Assembly (NCBI GenBank): GCA_018902545.1
Contig: JAHIQM010000020.1
Span: 141,794-205,793 of the forward strand
Length of the DNA stretch: 64,000 nt
Source of the DNA: Pseudomonadota bacterium
GTDB lineage: Bacteria > Desulfobacterota > Desulfovibrionia > Desulfovibrionales > Desulfomicrobiaceae
Reading direction: 5' to 3'
Shown here in pieces: positions 61,384 through 64,000 of this stretch. Under the pieces are notes generated by a model. It was not told where the DNA came from and searched no databases. It saw nothing but the letters and a program-made list of their open reading frames with translations. Numbering within the stretch: position 1 is the first letter of the stretch; each line of letters begins with the position of its first letter. Both the position numbers and the translations under genes were made by a program.

Positions 61384-62226
61384 ATGTATTCCCGTAAATC
61401 TCTCCTCGATCACTGGGAAAGACTGCTGCTGGCCAGCGGAGTCGATTCCCCTCGCCTTTCCGCGCAGGTTCTGCTGGCGCACATTCTGGGAATTTCCCGG
61501 CTCGATATGCTCCTTGATTCCAATTCGCCTGTCGAAGAGATCGCCCGCAAGCACATGGAACTCCTGGGGGCGCGGCGCGCCAAGGGCGAACCCGTGGCGT
61601 ATCTGACGGGGTCTAAGGAGTTTTACGGACTCGACTTCGAGGTCAGCCCGCAGGTACTCATTCCCCGGCCGGAAACGGAACTCATCCTCGACCACATGCG
61701 CACGGCGCTGGATGAAAACGCATGCCTGACCGCCCTGGACATCGGTACGGGAAGCGGGGCGCTTGGCGTATCCTGCGCGATGCTGTTTCTCTGTTTTCGG
61801 GTGGTGGCAGTGGACATCTCCTTTGAAGCGTTGAAGATCGCGCGAAGAAACGCCGAAGCCCATGACGTAGCGGCCCGGATTTCTTTCATCCAGGGCGATT
61901 TGGTTCAGGCGCTCCGCATATCCTCTTTTGACGTAGTCATGGCCAATCTGCCCTACGTACCTCTGAATACGAAAAATACGCTCAGTCCGGAAGTGCTCTG
62001 TCATGAACCGCACGGCGCACTTTTTTCCGGTTTCGATGGGCTTGATTGCTATCGCGCTTTGGCAGAAAGCATGGCCGGCAGAATGAAGGCCGGGGCCTTA
62101 CTGTGGTGTGAGATTGACTGCTCACAGGGTGCGGCGATGACAGAACTCTTTTCTGCGAGTTCAAAGAGTGTCCAGATATTGAAGGATTACGCTGGTCATG
62201 ATCGGGTCGCAGCTGTTGTTTTTTAG
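61384..62226 (+). CDS. prmC: Release factor glutamine methyltransferase
   Basis: This 280-residue SAM-dependent enzyme methylates the GGQ glutamine of release factors. It has the N-terminal helical domain, the RPETELILDH segment, SAM motif I ALDIGTGSGALGVSCAM, and the active-site tetrapeptide written NLPY (in MANLPYVPL) where the family normally has NPPY. The pairing with prfA supports the assignment over other methylases. The ATG at 61384 has no visible Shine-Dalgarno site; a TTG at 61378 is an alternative. Confidence 0.88.
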   Translation: MYSRKSLLDHWERLLLASGVDSPRLSAQVLLAHILGISRLDMLLDSNSPVEEIARKHMELLGARRAKGEPVAYLTGSKEFYGLDFEVSPQVLIPRPETELILDHMRTALDENACLTALDIGTGSGALGVSCAMLFLCFRVVAVDISFEALKIARRNAEAHDVAARISFIQGDLVQALRISSFDVVMANLPYVPLNTKNTLSPEVLCHEPHGALFSGFDGLDCYRALAESMAGRMKAGALLWCEIDCSQGAAMTELFSASSKSVQILKDYAGHDRVAAVVF

Positions 62227-62350
62227 CAAATAGGATGTTGCGTGCAGGCCACGAAGTATTGGATCGGCATCGTTGTTTTATAAAAAATTCAAGCATTTCT
62301 TCATGTTGCGAGTTCACAGTTTGTGGCATGGAGTTTGAATATTCCAGAGT

Positions 62351-63274
62351 ATGAAACAGACTACACTCCGAAAAGAAGTCCGATGTTCCGGTGTCGGCTT
62401 GCATAGCGGCCAGAAGGTCGAAATGGTGCTCAAGCCTGCCCCTGCGGATACGGGGGTCGTGTTTTCGCTTTTGACCAAAGCCGGACGACAGGTGGTGGTG
62501 CCCGAGCCTGGACGTGTGGTCGGCACCGGCCTGGCAACGACGCTCGGGACCGAGCGGGCCAAGGTTTCCACCGTCGAGCATCTTCTGGCGGCCTTGGTGG
62601 GTTTGGAGATAGACAATGTCCTCGTCGAGGTTGACGGAGAAGAGATTCCCATTCTTGACGGGAGCGCCTCCGTGTATGTCTACCTGATCAATTCCGCCGG
62701 GATCAAAGTACTTGAGCGCCCGCGTGAAGTCGCCAGAGTTCGGCGGACCCTGGTTTTCGAGCAGGATGGCAAGCGAGTTGTTGCCAAGCCGTACAATGGA
62801 CTAAAGATTGATTACCACATAAATTTTCCGCACCCCCAGATCGGCGAGCAAAGTTTCTGCTTCGAGTCCACACCACTGGCTTTTTCGAACCGTATCGCTC
62901 GAGCGAGGACCTTCGGATTCATGAAGGATGTCGAATGGCTGCAGAAGAATGGACTGGCCCTTGGCGGGTCGCTGGAAAATGCTGTCGTCTTTGACGATTA
63001 TGGCGTTATCAACCCTGAGGGCTTGCGATACGATGACGAGATGGTGCGTCACAAGATTCTGGATTTCATGGGGGACATCGCTGTCGGAAGTCACCGGTTG
63101 TGTGGGCATTTCGAAGTGTTCTGCTCCGGCCATGATTTTAATAACAAGTTCATGCGCTATCTTTTTGATAACCACATGGAATATTTAGAGTTTGTTACAC
63201 TTGGGGGCTCCGTGAGCGCTCCCGCCTGCCCTGATCCCATGCATGTCCCTGCCGGGGTGCCCGCCTGGGCCTGA
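62351..63274 (+). CDS. lpxC: UDP-3-O-acyl-N-acetylglucosamine deacetylase
   Basis: This 307-residue zinc deacetylase catalyses the committed step of lipid A synthesis. Zinc ligands and catalytic residues are in STVEHLLAALVGLEIDN, RHKILDFMGDIAV and the GHDFNNKF histidine. The N-terminal TTLRKEVRCSGVGLHSG is characteristic. It is a single gene with a terminator right behind it. Confidence 0.96.
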   Translation: MKQTTLRKEVRCSGVGLHSGQKVEMVLKPAPADTGVVFSLLTKAGRQVVVPEPGRVVGTGLATTLGTERAKVSTVEHLLAALVGLEIDNVLVEVDGEEIPILDGSASVYVYLINSAGIKVLERPREVARVRRTLVFEQDGKRVVAKPYNGLKIDYHINFPHPQIGEQSFCFESTPLAFSNRIARARTFGFMKDVEWLQKNGLALGGSLENAVVFDDYGVINPEGLRYDDEMVRHKILDFMGDIAVGSHRLCGHFEVFCSGHDFNNKFMRYLFDNHMEYLEFVTLGGSVSAPACPDPMHVPAGVPAWA

Positions 63275-63277
63275 TAC

Positions 63278-63301
63278 AAAGCGCCGCAAGGCGCTTTTTT
63301 T
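63278..63301 (+). terminator. Rho-independent terminator after lpxC
   Basis: AAAGCGCC and GGCGCTTT pair around GCAA-type loop bases, then a run of T. Confidence 0.9.
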
Positions 63302-63364
63302 AATTTCACAGAAAAAAATGCTTGCCATTGAGATTGAATGCTCATAATGACTTCGTTCTCACGG

Positions 63365-63440
63365 GCTGGCGTAGCTCAACTGGTAGAGCAGCTGACTTGT
63401 AATCAGCAGGTTGCGGGTTCAAGTCCCATCGCCAGCTCCA
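63365..63440 (+). tRNA. tRNA-Thr (TGT)
   Basis: A 76-nt cloverleaf with acceptor GCTGGCG/CGCCAGC, anticodon loop CTTGTAA (anticodon TGT) and encoded CCA. Confidence 0.96.
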
Positions 63441-63449
63441 CGGGTGATC

Positions 63450-63535
63450 GGAGGGGTTCCCGAGTGGCCAAAGGGAACAGACTGTAAATCTGTCGTCGTA
63501 CGACTTCGGAGGTTCAAATCCTCCCCCCTCCACCA
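63450..63535 (+). tRNA. tRNA-Tyr (GTA)
   Basis: An 86-nt class II cloverleaf with a long variable arm, acceptor GGAGGGG/CCCCTCC, anticodon loop CTGTAAA (anticodon GTA) and encoded CCA. Confidence 0.96.
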
Positions 63536-63598
63536 GAAAAGCCGTGAGAACCAGTAGGAGACAGAGATAGTGCTGTCGCCTGACTACTGAGATGAAAT

Positions 63599-63674
63599 GC
63601 GGGAGTAGCTCAATGGCTAGAGCATCAGCCTTCCAAGCTGAGGGTTGCGGGTTCGAGTCCCGTTTCCCGCTCCA
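63599..63674 (+). tRNA. tRNA-Gly (TCC)
   Basis: A 76-nt cloverleaf with acceptor GCGGGAG/TTCCCGC (one G-U pair), anticodon loop CTTCCAA (anticodon TCC) and encoded CCA. Third of the tRNA group that precedes tuf in many bacteria. Confidence 0.96.
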
Positions 63675-63781
63675 TTACCTCGTCTCGACAGTCTTGCGTC
63701 ATCATATTTCCTCATCTCTTCTCTAAAAAGCACTCATTTATACATATAATTGCAATACGTAATTTTATTAGGGGGTAATGT

Positions 63782-64000
63782 ATGGCCAAGCAGAAATTTG
63801 AAAGAAAGAAGCCGCACGTCAATATTGGTACGATTGGTCATATCGACCACGGCAAGACGACGTTGACCGCCGCGATCACCAAGATCGCGAGTCTCAAAGG
63901 CGGCGGAACCTTTGTGGCGTTTGACGAGATCGACAAGGCTCCCGAGGAAAAAGAACGCGGCATCACCATTGCCACGGCGCACGTCGAGTACGAGACCGCC
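63782..64000 (+). CDS. tuf: Elongation factor Tu, N-terminal part
   Basis: The gene runs off the window after 73 codons. It starts [20 protein letters not shown] and has the GTP-binding G1 loop [14 protein letters not shown] and the G2 region [18 protein letters not shown]-Tu delivers aminoacyl-tRNA to the ribosome. The G1 loop has HIDHGK where most EF-Tu proteins have HVDHGK, a mild change. AGGGGG lies upstream of the ATG. The tRNA-Thr/Tyr/Gly genes just before it are the classic tuf-operon arrangement. Confidence 0.95.
   Translation, partial: MAKQKFERKKPHVNIGTIGHIDHGKTTLTAAITKIASLKGGGTFVAFDEIDKAPEEKERGITIATAHVEYETA

Overview
The window is a high-G+C chromosomal segment from a sulfate-reducing deltaproteobacterium, most probably of the order Desulfovibrionales. 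The evidence is a complete Tmc transmembrane redox complex (tmcA-D), an archaeal-type start to aromatic amino-acid synthesis (ADTH synthase plus 3-dehydroquinate synthase II), a Rex regulator beside an ATP synthase F0 operon, and many multi-domain sensor kinases. The genus cannot be fixed from the sequence alone. No rRNA, CRISPR array or intact mobile element is present.

Layout. 0-5.6 kb: the end of a ThiF/MoeB-like gene, then rdgB, glmS, an AMIN/amidase_3 cell-wall amidase and a DUF554 membrane protein. 5.7-9.2 kb: a three-gene kinase/receiver operon. 9.3-12.6 kb: arsC and arsR with an operator, a CNNM/CBS membrane protein and a ZIP metal transporter. 12.7-17.7 kb: a choline-to-betaine operon (gntR-betA-betB-choX, minus strand) with three operator-like sites. 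17.8-19.8 kb: a four-helix-bundle protein gene associated with an unusual 9-bp-period repeat, then glnA. 19.97-31.4 kb: one long minus-strand aromatic amino-acid cluster, read ADTH synthase, DHQ synthase II, pheA, aroA, tyrA, then trpE-G-D-C-F-B-A. 31.8-35.2 kb: small or poorly known genes, including an HD-HAD fusion.

35.4-48.9 kb: two identical tRNA-Phe genes bracket a 13-kb redox and signalling block. It holds three large kinases (one with a periplasmic c-type haem domain), two receivers, a tandem universal stress protein and the tmc genes, with a divergent Rrf2-receiver fusion regulator at the far edge. 48.9-52.0 kb: a decayed, lower-G+C region with IS3- and IS21-type remnants around a PEP-CTERM protein gene that has a sigma-54-type promoter and a scrap of a PrsR-like activator upstream. 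52.1-57.2 kb: a zinc-ribbon membrane protein, tRNA-Arg, a 32-residue membrane peptide, a TolC-family protein and a Lon-like protease. 57.4-63.3 kb: atpZ-atpI-atpB-atpE with a candidate Rex site, then rex, rpmE, prfA, prmC and lpxC. 63.36-64 kb: tRNA-Thr, tRNA-Tyr, tRNA-Gly and the start of tuf.

How it fits together. The tmc products should link periplasmic cytochrome c3 electrons to the cytoplasm or membrane pool. The adjacent haem-sensor kinase and Rrf2-receiver fusion look like dedicated redox control of that complex. Rex next to the F0 genes suggests NADH/NAD+ control of ATP synthase. The least explained features are the 9-bp repeat with its four-helix-bundle gene, and the Rrf2-receiver fusion.
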